64,000 bases of DNA from Mycobacterium sp. E3198 (GTDB lineage: Bacteria; Actinomycetota; Actinomycetes; Mycobacteriales; Mycobacteriaceae), in the NCBI RefSeq assembly GCF_001667015.1, contig NZ_LZIS01000181.1, positions 62,001 through 126,000 on the forward strand. The letters are read 5' to 3'. Position numbers and translations under genes: made by a program. Shown here in pieces: positions 8,549-17,052 of the stretch. The stretch's first letter is position 1. Every line of letters begins with the position of its first letter. The notes under the pieces are model-generated. The model worked only from the letters and a program-made list of their open reading frames with translations. It was not told the origin of the DNA and did no database searches.

Positions 8549-9442
8549 TTAGCTGCCGGCCAGGTGCGCGCTGCCGTCGTCCAAGTCGTCGCGACGCAAG
8601 CCCATCGGAGTTGCGGCGGGGATATCGCCGCTGGCGATCACCGCCCGGGTGATCGCGCTGAGCGCCTGGAACAGCGTCTCCACCTCGTCGTCGCTGAGTG
8701 CGTCGAGCGCCGACAGGGCGAGCGTGTCGGTGCTCGATTCGATGTGGTCCTTCAATTGGCGGCCGGCCGCCGTCAGCGACCCGTCGTCGTCGAGCAGACC
8801 GCGCTCTGCCAGCCGTTGTTCGTAGTGCCGCCACGCCGCCTCGTCATAGTCGCGGGTGCGGGCGATGTAGTCGGCCCGGACCCGGCCGGCCGCGGCATGC
8901 AAGACGTTGGATTCCCGGCCCGAGACACCGGCGGCTTCCAGCACGGCCACGTGCCCGTCGCCGCGGTGCTCGCGCAACAGCGTGGCCGCATGCCACAGCG
9001 CGGCGAGCGGATCCTCCGGCCAGGGCAACGCCACGTTCGCGGCGAACAGCGGCCGCCCGTCGAGCGGCGCCTCGCGCGCCGCCCGCCCCGCCAATTCCGC
9101 TGCCGCAGCCACATTCTCATCGGGTACCACGCCATAGCGGCGCAGCGCCGCGACGGCGGATTCCTGTCGGGCGCGCAGCGCGGCCTCCGGAGGGGCGATC
9201 TCCCACGCGGCCGGGAGGGCCTTGGCGACCCGCTCCGGTGCGAAGTTATAGAAGACCGCGGCGACGACCTCGCGCGGCACCATGCCCAGCGGCGCCGACC
9301 GTGCGGCGAAATAGCCCATCCAGAAGCCCCGGTAACCCAGCCCGTCCAGGGCCGCCCGCGCCTCCGGAGCGAAGTAGGTCACCGCATGCACCGGCTCGTA
9401 TCGATCGAAGAAGCGTCGCGCCAATCCCGGGTCTCTGCGCAC
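8549..9442 (-). CDS. SCO6745-family hypothetical protein
   Basis: A 297-residue soluble protein matching the actinobacterial SCO6745 family: an N-terminal helical segment FDRYEPVHAVTYFAPEARAAL, a central pair of helical blocks, and a C-terminal winged-helix-like part (DDDGSLTAAGRQLKDHIESSTD). No enzymatic motif is visible and the biochemical role of the family is unknown to me. The GTG at 9442 is chosen because it lies 8 bases after the stop codon of the upstream NTF2-like gene and starts the homologous region. It is probably co-transcribed with the genes at 9451-10554. Confidence 0.72.
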   Translation of the reverse strand: MRRDPGLARRFFDRYEPVHAVTYFAPEARAALDGLGYRGFWMGYFAARSAPLGMVPREVVAAVFYNFAPERVAKALPAAWEIAPPEAALRARQESAVAALRRYGVVPDENVAAAAELAGRAAREAPLDGRPLFAANVALPWPEDPLAALWHAATLLREHRGDGHVAVLEAAGVSGRESNVLHAAAGRVRADYIARTRDYDEAAWRHYEQRLAERGLLDDDGSLTAAGRQLKDHIESSTDTLALSALDALSDDEVETLFQALSAITRAVIASGDIPAATPMGLRRDDLDDGSAHLAGS

Positions 9443-9450
9443 GATCGCAG

Positions 9451-9975
9451 TTAACCACCCGGCGCGGGCCCGAGGACACCGACCCGCCCGGCGGCCGCTT
9501 CGGCTCGCAGGGCGGTGGTGGTCAGGTCGAACTTCACCCCGGGGACCGTCTCGTTGACCAGCGGGTTGCCCGTCCACCAGGCGATGCGGCACGTCCGCCG
9601 GGTGATCCGCCAGCCGGCGGGCGTGCGCCGCCAGGCGTCGTCATACCAGCCCGTCCCGTCCCAGAGGGCACCGGCGTCGGCGGCCTTTCGCACCAGCCGC
9701 CAGCCGCCATTGCAAAAGCTGTGCGCCACATCCCCCTCCGCGCGGACCACGTGGGTGGAGATGGTGTGCTGGGTGGCATCGAACGGATCGTGATAGGCGG
9801 CGAAGTCCGCCTTGAACCGCGCGAGACCGCTCCACCGCGACGACGCCCCGTAGTCCGCCGCCACATCGACGGCGAAGATCGAGTCGAACAGTTGCCACCG
9901 CTGGCTGTCCACGGCGAACCCGTAAAGGTTGAGCAACTGCGTGATCGCCACGACGTCGGTATCGGTGCTCGCCAT
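9451..9975 (-). CDS. SnoaL/NTF2-like domain protein
   Basis: A 174-residue protein of the nuclear transport factor 2-like fold (SnoaL-like group), small cone-shaped barrels that act as isomerases, dehydratases or ligand-binding proteins. The pattern ITQLLNLYGFAVDSQRW, then FDATQHTISTHVV and the WYDDAWRRTPAGWRITRRTC strand is typical. A candidate Asp-His pair is present, but the reaction cannot be assigned. It lies three bases after the hemerythrin-domain gene and eight bases before the SCO6745-like gene, so the three form an operon. Confidence 0.78.
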   Translation of the reverse strand: MASTDTDVVAITQLLNLYGFAVDSQRWQLFDSIFAVDVAADYGASSRWSGLARFKADFAAYHDPFDATQHTISTHVVRAEGDVAHSFCNGGWRLVRKAADAGALWDGTGWYDDAWRRTPAGWRITRRTCRIAWWTGNPLVNETVPGVKFDLTTTALRAEAAAGRVGVLGPAPGG

Positions 9976-9978
9976 GGC

Positions 9979-10554
9979 TCATTGACCCTTCAGGCTGCCG
10001 ATCCGAAGCGAGAAGTCCGCGCGGTTCGACGACGACTTGCCCTCGACGTCCTCGACGTAGCGCTCGGGATCGCGGTCGGCGATTGACAATCCCTCGGTGG
10101 TGGGATGCTCGGCCATGAACTCGCCGTATTGCCGCCCGAGCGCCTCGCGAAGGCCGATCGGGGCGCTGCGCCGGAAATCCGGCAACCCGTCCCGTTCCTC
10201 TTCGCCCATGTGATCGTCATTGGCTTCTCTGGTGCGCGCGACGGCGGCCCACCACTCCTCGGTGCCGACCTGTGCCGCGTCGGCGTCGCGCACCCCGTCG
10301 CGAATGTCGTTGTGATCGCCGATCGCATCGAGGGTCTCGCCTTCGGGATCGCCGGTCCCCCGCTTGAGCAGCTGCGGGTAGAAGATCTTCTCCTCGATGT
10401 AGGCGTGTACGTCGAGCTTGTCGGCGAGTGGACGCCACAGTTGCTCGAGGGCGCACTGGTCGACGGATTCCCGCCCGCGCAGCGAGTCCAGCCTGGCGAA
10501 CTGCTGGCGGAACCAGTCGTGGTCGGCGCGGATCAAGGTGGTGATGTCAGCCAT
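9979..10554 (-). CDS. Hemerythrin HHE-domain protein
   Basis: A 191-residue helical protein with the hemerythrin-like metal-binding pattern: His in IRADHDWF, HAYIEEKIFYP, GDHNDIR and DDHMGEEERD. Such proteins bind a di-iron centre and sense or scavenge oxygen, NO or peroxide, or buffer iron. The sequence after residue 130 is a charged tail. The ATG at 10554 begins the domain (MADITTLI); the frame stays open upstream to 10698 without homology. It is first in a probable operon with the SnoaL-like and SCO6745-like genes. Confidence 0.84.
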   Translation of the reverse strand: MADITTLIRADHDWFRQQFARLDSLRGRESVDQCALEQLWRPLADKLDVHAYIEEKIFYPQLLKRGTGDPEGETLDAIGDHNDIRDGVRDADAAQVGTEEWWAAVARTREANDDHMGEEERDGLPDFRRSAPIGLREALGRQYGEFMAEHPTTEGLSIADRDPERYVEDVEGKSSSNRADFSLRIGSLKGQ

Positions 10555-10655
10555 TCGAACTCCCGCGTCTACGAGCGCTAACCGGCCGCTGCGGATCCGC
10601 GGCCGTGGTCTCCATGCTGGCAGAACCGGCCAGCCCGCGACAGCGCGACGGCGGG

Positions 10656-10907
10656 TCAATTCTCCGAGCGGGGTGTGGGGCTCTGCGCCGATTCCCATTT
10701 CGACGCCAGCGCTCTCCTGACGGGGGTGCCGGGCGCCAGGTCGAGCTGGAAGGTCTCCCCCCCACCCTCGAGCGTGACGAGGTATCGGCCGTCGGTGAGG
10801 TCCTTGAAGACCACCTTGTATGGCTGTTCGCCGGCGCCGCGGTCGACGGTGATCACATCGCCCGCAGCGACGTCGTCGATTCGGTCGTTTGCGGAAGCTT
10901 CAGTCAT
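10656..10907 (-). CDS. Small hypothetical protein, 83 residues
   Basis: A short acidic protein of 83 residues with an internal beta-rich pattern (DVITVDRG, YKVVFKDLTDGRYLVTLEGGGETFQLDL), suggesting a compact beta-barrel. No signal peptide or catalytic motif is seen. The ATG at 10907 is preferred to an in-frame TTG at 10934, though neither has a strong ribosome-binding site. It lies between the hemerythrin-like gene and another small gene on the same strand. I do not recognise the family. Confidence 0.6.
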   Translation of the reverse strand: MTEASANDRIDDVAAGDVITVDRGAGEQPYKVVFKDLTDGRYLVTLEGGGETFQLDLAPGTPVRRALASKWESAQSPTPRSEN

Positions 10908-10944
10908 GCCATCGACGGTAGCCGATGCCGCCAATCTTGTTGCA

Positions 10945-11160
10945 TTACTTGGTCAGCTGCACCAGCAGCTCATGACAGCGCTGCGCGCGCTCGGAATCCT
11001 CGGCCATCACTTCTTCGAAGAATGACGCGACGTCGTCGAGCCCGGCGTTTTTCGCGTCACGCACATACTGCCCGTAGTCGTGCCCGGCCTTCAGGGAGTG
11101 GTACTGCACCGAGACAAGATCGTAAGTCACATCGTCGAAGCCGGTTTCCCCCGTCGCCAC
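10945..11160 (-). CDS. Small conserved hypothetical protein, 71 residues
   Basis: A 71-residue, probably all-helical protein (YDLVSVQYHSLKAGHDYGQYVRDAK and FFEEVMAEDSERAQRCHELL are two long helices). The GTG start at 11160 has a textbook GAAGGAGG site seven bases upstream, which strongly supports translation. Its helical, His- and Glu-containing character and its neighbourhood with a hemerythrin-domain gene hint at a stress role, but this is inference. Confidence 0.72.
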   Translation of the reverse strand: MATGETGFDDVTYDLVSVQYHSLKAGHDYGQYVRDAKNAGLDDVASFFEEVMAEDSERAQRCHELLVQLTK

Positions 11161-11258
11161 GGTAATCCTCCTTCGGTCGCTTGAACAACGCGTCCAAAGG
11201 GCCTACCCGTGGCCGGCCCCGCTAAACCGATGACCGTCGGGACGGATCCCAATTGTGA

Positions 11259-11681
11259 ATAACTCATGGCGCGCAGATCCTCGAACGGCTGGACGCCGGG
11301 GCGGACATCGTTTCGGCGACGTATGTCACGCCCTACCCGCCGGGATTTCCGGTGTTGGTGCCGGGCCAGGTGTTCAGCCGGGAAATCCTGCAGTTCATGC
11401 GTGACCTCGATACCCCCGAAATCCATGGCTATTTGCCCAATTTCGGCTATCGCGTGTATACGGAGAAGGCCATCGAGACGGTCAGCGCGTCGACCGGGTC
11501 GGCGACGCACAACGGTCACCGCGCCCCGGGAGGAGCGGACCGTCCGGCGCCGCAGAAGCCGTCGGAGAAGAAGCCGACCAAGCGGGCGGGGACCGACGAC
11601 GACGGGAACGTCCCGGAGGTGGGTCAGGACGAGCTGATCGGCCGGCAGTACCCGGGCGACGCGGCGGACACCACGGTTTAG
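11259..11681 (+). pseudogene. C-terminal remnant of an Orn/Lys/Arg decarboxylase
   Basis: An open frame of 140 codons, beginning after a stop at 11256-11258, encodes what looks like the C-terminal end of a PLP-dependent Orn/Lys/Arg decarboxylase: GAQILERLDAGADIVSATYVTPYPPGFPVLVPGQVFS, then a degenerate tail rich in Lys, Pro and Asp. The homology starts with no ATG or GTG in front of it; the first GTG in frame is at 11352, after the homologous TPYPPG motif. The PLP-binding and catalytic domains are absent, and only about 100 bases separate this frame from the small gene upstream. It is most simply a truncated, non-functional remnant. It overlaps the PadR gene tail-to-tail by four bases. Confidence 0.65.
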
Positions 11682-12238
11682 CGCGGCGAGAGACGGCCGT
11701 CCAGAATCCTCAGCGCACGCTCGGCCCATCGAATGTTCTCCTCCTCGAACGATATTCCGCGCAACAGCGTCAGGTAGGGGCCCACCCGCTCGTTCTGAGC
11801 CAGGTACTCCTTCTCACCGCGGCCGTCGAGCATCCGGGCGCGCATCCGTTCGTAGCGTTGAAGTTTCGTCTTCGCTCGTTGCAGTCGCTCCGCCGTGAAG
11901 TCACGGACGGCGCGCGCGTCACCGGCATCGGCGGCGAGCAGCTTGACCGCGAGATCATCGCGGATCACCGAGGGCTTCGGCGCCCGGGCGGTGAACTGTC
12001 GGATCGCATCGTGGCCGGCCTCGGTCAGCGAGAACATGCGCTTGTTGGGCCGGCGTTCCTGCTGCACGACGCGCGCCTGGATCAACCCTTGCTCGGCAAG
12101 GCGGTCGAGTTCGCGGTAGAGCTGCTGCGGGGTAGCCATCCAGAAGTTGGCGACCGAGGCGTCAAACCTCTTGGCCAGGTCGTATCCGGACGCCTCACCG
12201 TCGAGGAGGGCGGCCAGCACCGCGTCACGCAGCGACAC
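11678..12238 (-). CDS. PadR-family transcriptional regulator
   Basis: A 186-residue regulator with an N-terminal PadR winged helix (LRDAVLAALLDGEASGYDLAKRF, then TPQQLYRELDRLAEQGLIQAR and the NKRMFSLTEAGHDAI wing) and a C-terminal helical dimerisation domain of the Vir_act_alpha_C type. The GTG at 12238 begins the domain; the frame runs on to 12325 but those codons lie over the operator region. It is divergent from an NTF2-like/F420-oxidoreductase pair. Two copies of the same operator-like sequence lie between the starts, so autoregulation plus control of the divergent operon is likely. Confidence 0.86.
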   Translation of the reverse strand: MSLRDAVLAALLDGEASGYDLAKRFDASVANFWMATPQQLYRELDRLAEQGLIQARVVQQERRPNKRMFSLTEAGHDAIRQFTARAPKPSVIRDDLAVKLLAADAGDARAVRDFTAERLQRAKTKLQRYERMRARMLDGRGEKEYLAQNERVGPYLTLLRGISFEEENIRWAERALRILDGRLSPR

Positions 12239-12261
12239 GGCGACAAGCTTAACAATGCGAA

Positions 12262-12280
12262 TACTCAAAAAAGTGACTAA
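12262..12280. promoter_or_regulatory. Putative PadR operator, copy 1
   Basis: TACTCA-N6-TGACTAA, with an AT-rich spacer, located 24 bases upstream of the PadR start codon. The half-sites ACTCA and TGACT are inverted with one mismatch. The same pattern with the same spacing recurs at 12327-12345. Confidence 0.6.
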
Positions 12281-12326
12281 CCGCACATCGACACGACGGC
12301 GGGCGACCTCTAGCGTCAACCCCACC

Positions 12327-12345
12327 TACTCAATAAATTGACTAA
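12327..12345. promoter_or_regulatory. Putative PadR operator, copy 2
   Basis: TACTCA-N6-TGACTAA, ending 12 bases upstream of the GTG of the NTF2-like gene. It is placed where it would overlap the promoter or start region of the divergent operon. It begins 65 bases after the start of copy 1. Confidence 0.6.
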
Positions 12346-12357
12346 GGCAGGTGTCTC

Positions 12358-12798
12358 GTGGTTGCTCCGCATCCCTTTCGCGCGGCGGTTGAGGAACGGG
12401 ACGAAGGCGCCATCCAGGCAATGCTGGCCGACGACGTGGTGTTCATCAGCCCGGTCGCGTTCAAGCCCTACGTGGGTAAGCCGATCACCGCGGCGATCCT
12501 GCGCGGCGTGTTGCGGGTTTTCGAGGACTTCCGCTACGTCCGCGAGATCGCCGACAGCAACGGCCGCGACCACGCGTTGGTCTTCGAGGCCGGGATCGCG
12601 GGGGCGCCGGGGGTGAAGATCACCGGTTGCGACTTCCTGCATTTCAACGACGACGGGTTGATCGGCGAGTTCATGGTGATGGTCCGGCCACTGTCCGGCG
12701 CGACGGCGCTGTCCGATGCGATGGGCGCCCAGTTCGAGCGGATCCAGCAGGAGGCGGCCGAACTCGCGGACCAGTTCGCCGTCGCGAAGGGATCCTGA
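12358..12798 (+). CDS. NTF2-like (SnoaL) domain protein
   Basis: A 146-residue protein with the NTF2-like fold: an N-terminal helix FRAAVEERDEGAIQAMLADDVVFISPV, then KPYVGKPITAAILRGVL and the strand FNDDGLIGEFMVMVRP typical of SnoaL-like proteins. It may bind or isomerise a small hydrophobic molecule; the reaction is unknown. The start is a GTG at 12358. Its stop is two bases before the ATG of the F420-dependent oxidoreductase, so the two are co-expressed, presumably under the PadR regulator. Confidence 0.8.
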   Translation: MVAPHPFRAAVEERDEGAIQAMLADDVVFISPVAFKPYVGKPITAAILRGVLRVFEDFRYVREIADSNGRDHALVFEAGIAGAPGVKITGCDFLHFNDDGLIGEFMVMVRPLSGATALSDAMGAQFERIQQEAAELADQFAVAKGS

Positions 12799-12800
12799 CC

Positions 12801-13838
12801 ATGCGGATCGGGTTGGGGATCAATTACGCGGGCGGGTTCAAGCAAGTCGCCGCCGAGGTGGCCGACCTGGAACGCGCCGGGTTGGACATCGTCTTTGTCC
12901 CCGAGGCGTATTCGTTCGACGCGGTGAGCGCGCTGGGCTACCTGGCGGCGAGCACGGAACGGGTTGAGCTGGCCTCGGGCATCCTGCAGCTCTACACCCG
13001 CACGCCCACACTGACCGCGATGACCGCGGCCGGCCTCGACTACGTCTCCGACGGCCGGTTCACGCTCGGTCTGGGCGCCTCCGGCCCTCAGGTCATCGAG
13101 GGGTTCCATGGTGTGCCCTACGATGCCCCGATCGCGCGCACCCGCGAGGTGATCGACATCTGCCGGCAGGTGTGGCGGCGCGAGACCCTGCAACACCGGG
13201 GCAAGTACTACGAGATCCCGCTGCCCGCCGGGCAGGGCACCGGCCTCGGCAAGCCGCTGAAACTCATCAATCGTCCCGTCCGAGAGCGCATCCCGATACT
13301 GGTCGCGGCGCTGGGACCCAAGAACGTCGAGCTGGCCGCCGAGATCGCCGAAGGCTGGCAGCCGATCTTTTTCCTGCCGGAGAAGGCGCGCGACGTGTGG
13401 GGTGATGCGCTGGCCGCAGGCCAGGCCAAGCGCGATCCCGCGCTGGGGGACCTCGACATCTACGCGGGACCGGTCCTGGCCATCGGCGAAAACGTCGAGC
13501 CCTTACGCGAATTCGTCAAGCCGCACCTGGCGCTCTATATCGGCGGAATGGGGGCCAAGGGCAAGAACTTCTATCACACCCTGGCCACCAAGTACGGCTA
13601 CGGCCCTCAAGCCGACCGGATCCAGGAGCTCTACCTGTCGGGCGACAAGGACGGCGCGGCAAAGGTGGTGCCCGATCAACTGGCGCGGGACGTCAACTTG
13701 ATCGGTTCGCGCGAGTTCGTCAAGGAGCGGTTGGCGGCGTTTCGGGAGGCGGGGGTGACCACCTTGAACGTGGCACCTATCGCCGGTACGGCCGTGGAGC
13801 GGATCAAGCTGATCGAGACGCTGCGCGGACTGCTCTAA
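12801..13838 (+). CDS. LLM-class F420-dependent oxidoreductase (Rv3520c-like)
   Basis: A 345-residue luciferase-like monooxygenase-fold protein that uses coenzyme F420. The N-terminus (MRIGLGINYAGGFKQ), the segment VPEAYSFDAVSALGYLAA, the SGILQLYTRTPTLTAMTA block and GLGASGPQVIEGFHG closely resemble the mycobacterial Rv3520c family as I remember it. Its substrate is unknown. The ATG at 12801 follows the NTF2-like gene immediately, making a two-gene operon. That NTF2-like and F420 proteins are co-transcribed suggests they act on the same substrate, but this is inference. Confidence 0.87.
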   Translation: MRIGLGINYAGGFKQVAAEVADLERAGLDIVFVPEAYSFDAVSALGYLAASTERVELASGILQLYTRTPTLTAMTAAGLDYVSDGRFTLGLGASGPQVIEGFHGVPYDAPIARTREVIDICRQVWRRETLQHRGKYYEIPLPAGQGTGLGKPLKLINRPVRERIPILVAALGPKNVELAAEIAEGWQPIFFLPEKARDVWGDALAAGQAKRDPALGDLDIYAGPVLAIGENVEPLREFVKPHLALYIGGMGAKGKNFYHTLATKYGYGPQADRIQELYLSGDKDGAAKVVPDQLARDVNLIGSREFVKERLAAFREAGVTTLNVAPIAGTAVERIKLIETLRGLL

Positions 13839-13933
13839 CCGCTAACGCTTGCCGGTCATGTCGCGACCCGCCAGGGTTGCGCTTGCCCTAGCATGGGTGT
13901 TATCGCGTCGGCGAACCGTAGGAAGCGACCGAA

Positions 13934-14665
13934 ATGGACCTCGACCGAATCACCCATCCGCTGCGACTTGCCAGAGGATCCCATCAGCCCGGGTCGGGCA
14001 AAGGGTGTGCAATGAACGCGATTTCATACATCAATGGCGACGAGCAGGTCACCGATTTCCCGGCGACGTCGGCCCGGCCGCTGGCCTCCTTCGTCCAGTT
14101 GTGCAACGACATGCTTGCCGGGCCCGATGGCTATCTCTCGCCGGACGACACCCTGCGGGTACTCGACTTGGGGTGGCTGACCGTTGGCACCGCCGATGTC
14201 GCCGACGCCGTCGTGCACCCCTGGGTGGCCAAGCTGTTGGTCAGCCCCGTGTGGGGCGTTGTTCGATACGCCGACGACGCGGCGGCCAGGGCCATCACCG
14301 ACATCGCCGAACTGCATCGCCGGCTCGCCCCCGCCACGACGCCGCCGATCGCCGAATGGGACGGCGCCGCCCGCGCCGCATGCGCGGTCACCACCACGCC
14401 GGTGACCGCCGAAAGGTATGCGGTCCGGGCCGCCCGTCAATCGACCGCGCTCGTCGAGACCGACGACTGGGACGCACTGGATGCCGTGACCGGCAACGCG
14501 CTCAAGGCGCACCGATTGGCGAGTGCGGATGTCGGAGCCGCCCCCGTCGTGGAGATCGCGCGGCACGCCATACGTTCATGGCGTCGGTTGGCCGGGTTGA
14601 GCGTTCTCGGCCACGCGCCGATAGGGGCCGGAGCTGACGCGCGACGCAAATTTGCCGCGGCATAG
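13934..14665 (+). CDS. Hypothetical protein, 243 residues
   Basis: A soluble, Ala-rich, mainly helical protein that I do not recognise. There is no signal peptide, transmembrane helix or clear catalytic motif. The ATG at 13934 has a GGAAG site eight bases upstream; an alternative ATG at 14012 (MNAISYING) also has an AAGGG site, so a shorter 217-residue form is possible. It is convergent with the MFS gene, 18 bases away, and follows the F420 oxidoreductase by 95 bases. Confidence 0.62.
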   Translation: MDLDRITHPLRLARGSHQPGSGKGCAMNAISYINGDEQVTDFPATSARPLASFVQLCNDMLAGPDGYLSPDDTLRVLDLGWLTVGTADVADAVVHPWVAKLLVSPVWGVVRYADDAAARAITDIAELHRRLAPATTPPIAEWDGAARAACAVTTTPVTAERYAVRAARQSTALVETDDWDALDAVTGNALKAHRLASADVGAAPVVEIARHAIRSWRRLAGLSVLGHAPIGAGADARRKFAAA

Positions 14666-14683
14666 GGTATTTCGTCCGCTGAA

Positions 14684-15922
14684 TCAACCCTGGCGGTGAT
14701 GATCCCGTCGCAGCCGCGCGGCCCGAATCGCGGCCGTTCCCAGCGCAAGCACCGCCATGGTGGCAAGGATGACGGTCGACAGCGTGGGCCCGACGGTGGT
14801 CAGCACCAGGGGCAGGCCGAAGCCGATATAGGTCACCACGTAGAACGCTCCGACGAGCGCACCGCGCAGGCGTCGCGGCGCCGCAGCTTCGAGATCGATC
14901 AAGCCGTCGCGCAGACAAAGGCCCGACGCGCACCCCAGGATCACGAACACGGCCAGGGCGAGGGGCAGCGACATGGCCGGCGGGGCGACCGCGGTGACCG
15001 CGTAGCCGAGCGCGGCCAGCACGGCGCCCGCGGTGCCCGCGTGCGGCCCCCAGCGCAGCGCTCGGGCAAGCACCTGAATTCCTCCGCTGAGGCCATTCAC
15101 GATCAGCGTGGCGGTGCCCGCGGCGACGGGTGCCGCCAGCCCGGTGTGCACGCGGCTGGGAATCGTGATGAACCCCAGCGTCGCCGACGCGAAGACCCAC
15201 GGGGCGAGCGGCATGGCCCAACTCAGCGCCCACGCGGTTCCCTGCCGAGCCGCCGCCGGTGGTTCCCAGTCGTGCGCCGTTGCCGGCGCCGTCGCGTCGG
15301 CACGCCGCACCGCCGCGACCGAGAAAACCATCGCCGCCACGACAACGGCGGCGGCCACCCCGAAAGACCAGCGAATGCCGGGCTGTCCCGAGCGCGCGAT
15401 CAGGCCCGCAGCGAACGGGCCGATGGCGAAGCCGCCGAGCAACACCGCACCGGCGGTGCCCGCCCCGGCGGGACCTTTCAGGTCGGAGGCCCATGCGGTG
15501 CAAGAGCTCATCAACAGACCCACACCGATTCCGACGACGAAACGTCCCGCCAGCAGGACGTCGGGTTGCTGCGAGAGCAGCATCGCCACCGTCCCCACCA
15601 GTGTGGCCGTCGCGCCCGCCAGCGCCACCGCCTGACGCCCGAGCGCATCGGACAGCCGCCCGCCGACGAGCAGTCCGGGCAGCAATCCCAGCGCGTAGAT
15701 CGCGAAGACGGCGTCGAGCCTGGTCGCATCGAGGTGTTGGTGGTCGCTGATCACCGGCATCAACGCGACGAAGTGGTTGGCGACCCAGCCCGTCGACAAC
15801 AGCAGGGCCAAGACGCTGACGAACGTCGCCTGCGCCGCACGCGGTTCTGCGCGCTCCTGCAACATGACCGGCGCCGGCTGTGGCCCGCTGGTCAGGTCGG
15901 TCGACCCCTTCGACGAGAGCAC
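14684..15922 (-). CDS. Major facilitator superfamily transporter
   Basis: A 412-residue membrane protein with about 12 hydrophobic helices and the MFS loop 2-3 motif GGRLSDALGRQAV. It resembles proton-driven drug or metabolite exporters, but no substrate can be assigned. The GTG at 15922 is chosen because a GGGGAGGA site lies seven bases upstream; an ATG at 15865 would also be in frame. A roughly 50-residue cytoplasmic leader precedes the first helix. Confidence 0.83.
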   Translation of the reverse strand: MLSSKGSTDLTSGPQPAPVMLQERAEPRAAQATFVSVLALLLSTGWVANHFVALMPVISDHQHLDATRLDAVFAIYALGLLPGLLVGGRLSDALGRQAVALAGATATLVGTVAMLLSQQPDVLLAGRFVVGIGVGLLMSSCTAWASDLKGPAGAGTAGAVLLGGFAIGPFAAGLIARSGQPGIRWSFGVAAAVVVAAMVFSVAAVRRADATAPATAHDWEPPAAARQGTAWALSWAMPLAPWVFASATLGFITIPSRVHTGLAAPVAAGTATLIVNGLSGGIQVLARALRWGPHAGTAGAVLAALGYAVTAVAPPAMSLPLALAVFVILGCASGLCLRDGLIDLEAAAPRRLRGALVGAFYVVTYIGFGLPLVLTTVGPTLSTVILATMAVLALGTAAIRAARLRRDHHRQG

Positions 15923-16145
15923 GGGTTTTCCTCCCCTGGGTGACAAGAGCGTGGACGGCCGACGAAAGGTACTGGACAATGCCACCTACGGAGTTATTCC
16001 CGCTGGGCGGACACCGTGCACAGCTGTTAGCGGGGTTCTGCCTCCCGGTCCTGCAAACGCGCGATGATGCGGCGCAAAGCGCGGGTAAGGTTTGGAATCG
16101 GTCGATTTGGTGTACAGATACGTCACTGCGAACCCAGGAGGGCAA

Positions 16146-16427
16146 ATGATGAAGCAAATCGCTGCGGCAACGGTTGCGGTGGCCGCACTGCTGTCCGGCG
16201 CGTGTTCCGCCTCACAGGTGATCAACACCGGGGGCGACACCAAGTGCAAGGACTTCACCACGCAGGACGAGAAGAAGCAAAGCGACGAGGTCAGCAAGAT
16301 GCTCAAGGACAAGAGCGGCGCCGACCCGACGAATATGGAAATATCCGCCACCCGTTTGTCGGCCACCACGTGGTGTCAGACGCTGGGCAAGCCCGACTCC
16401 AAGATCTCCGAGGCTCCCCACGGCTGA
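16146..16427 (+). CDS. HdeA-like secreted lipoprotein
   Basis: A 93-residue protein with a signal peptide and a lipobox (LLSGAC, cysteine at residue 20), so it is expected to be lipid-anchored outside the membrane. The mature part has two cysteines bracketing a helical domain (CKDFTTQDEKKQSDEVSKML ... LSATTWCQTLG). That layout resembles HdeA-type acid-stress chaperones annotated in mycobacteria. ATG codons at 16146 and 16149 both follow a CAGGAGGG site. The chaperone role is inferred only from the cysteine layout and size. Confidence 0.68.
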   Translation: MMKQIAAATVAVAALLSGACSASQVINTGGDTKCKDFTTQDEKKQSDEVSKMLKDKSGADPTNMEISATRLSATTWCQTLGKPDSKISEAPHG

Positions 16428-16560
16428 CGCCGGATGGCGCTTGAACACGGATGATGCTGCGGCGCAATTGTTCTGCTCGCCGGATTGGGTAACTTCAGCG
16501 ACGCCGCGTCGGGCACGTTCGAGCGCCCGGTGGCGAAGCGACGTGGTTAGCTGTCCCTCA

Positions 16561-17052
16561 TCAATTCGACACGGGGGCCGGCCGGCGATCGGCCAGCCGG
16601 CGCTCGGCATACGCGTGGCCCTGGGCTCTATCGCCCATCACGATCCCTGCGATGTCGGCCAGCCGCGCAATGCGCCCTCCGCCGCCCCAGGTGCCGTCGG
16701 GAATCTCGTTGGCAAACACCCAAATACGCAGCGGATCACGCTCGTGTAGCCCGTCCTCGGCATCCAGGATTGCCTCGGTGACCGCGGCGACCATGCTGGC
16801 GCGGCGCTCATCGTCAAACTGACCTTCTGGTACCGACGCGATGACGCGATAATGCGGTGCCGCAGGCCGTTCACCTGCGTGCAGCACGGCCGCGGGTCGA
16901 TGCAGCCACACTTTGGCCAGTGCCCGGGCCGCGGGATTGGCCGGGTCTGCCCCCTCGTGTTCAAGCAGCACGTCGGTCAGTGTCACCAACAGTGCCGTTT
17001 CCGCCTCGTCAGGCAACGCTCCTTCGGGAATGTATGCATCCAGCATGGGCAT
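16561..17052 (-). CDS. Tautomerase-family enzyme (MIF/4-OT fold)
   Basis: A 163-residue protein with a duplicated beta-alpha-beta tautomerase fold. Starting at 17052, the sequence begins Met-Pro (MPMLDAYIPEGAL), so the processed N-terminus would be the catalytic Pro1 of this superfamily. A GGAGG site seven bases upstream supports this start; a start at 17079 would bury the proline and is rejected. The second half (HYRVIASVPEGQFDDERRASMVAAVTEAIL) is the repeated unit. It is divergent from an HxlR-type regulator 90 bases away. Confidence 0.82.
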   Translation of the reverse strand: MPMLDAYIPEGALPDEAETALLVTLTDVLLEHEGADPANPAARALAKVWLHRPAAVLHAGERPAAPHYRVIASVPEGQFDDERRASMVAAVTEAILDAEDGLHERDPLRIWVFANEIPDGTWGGGGRIARLADIAGIVMGDRAQGHAYAERRLADRRPAPVSN

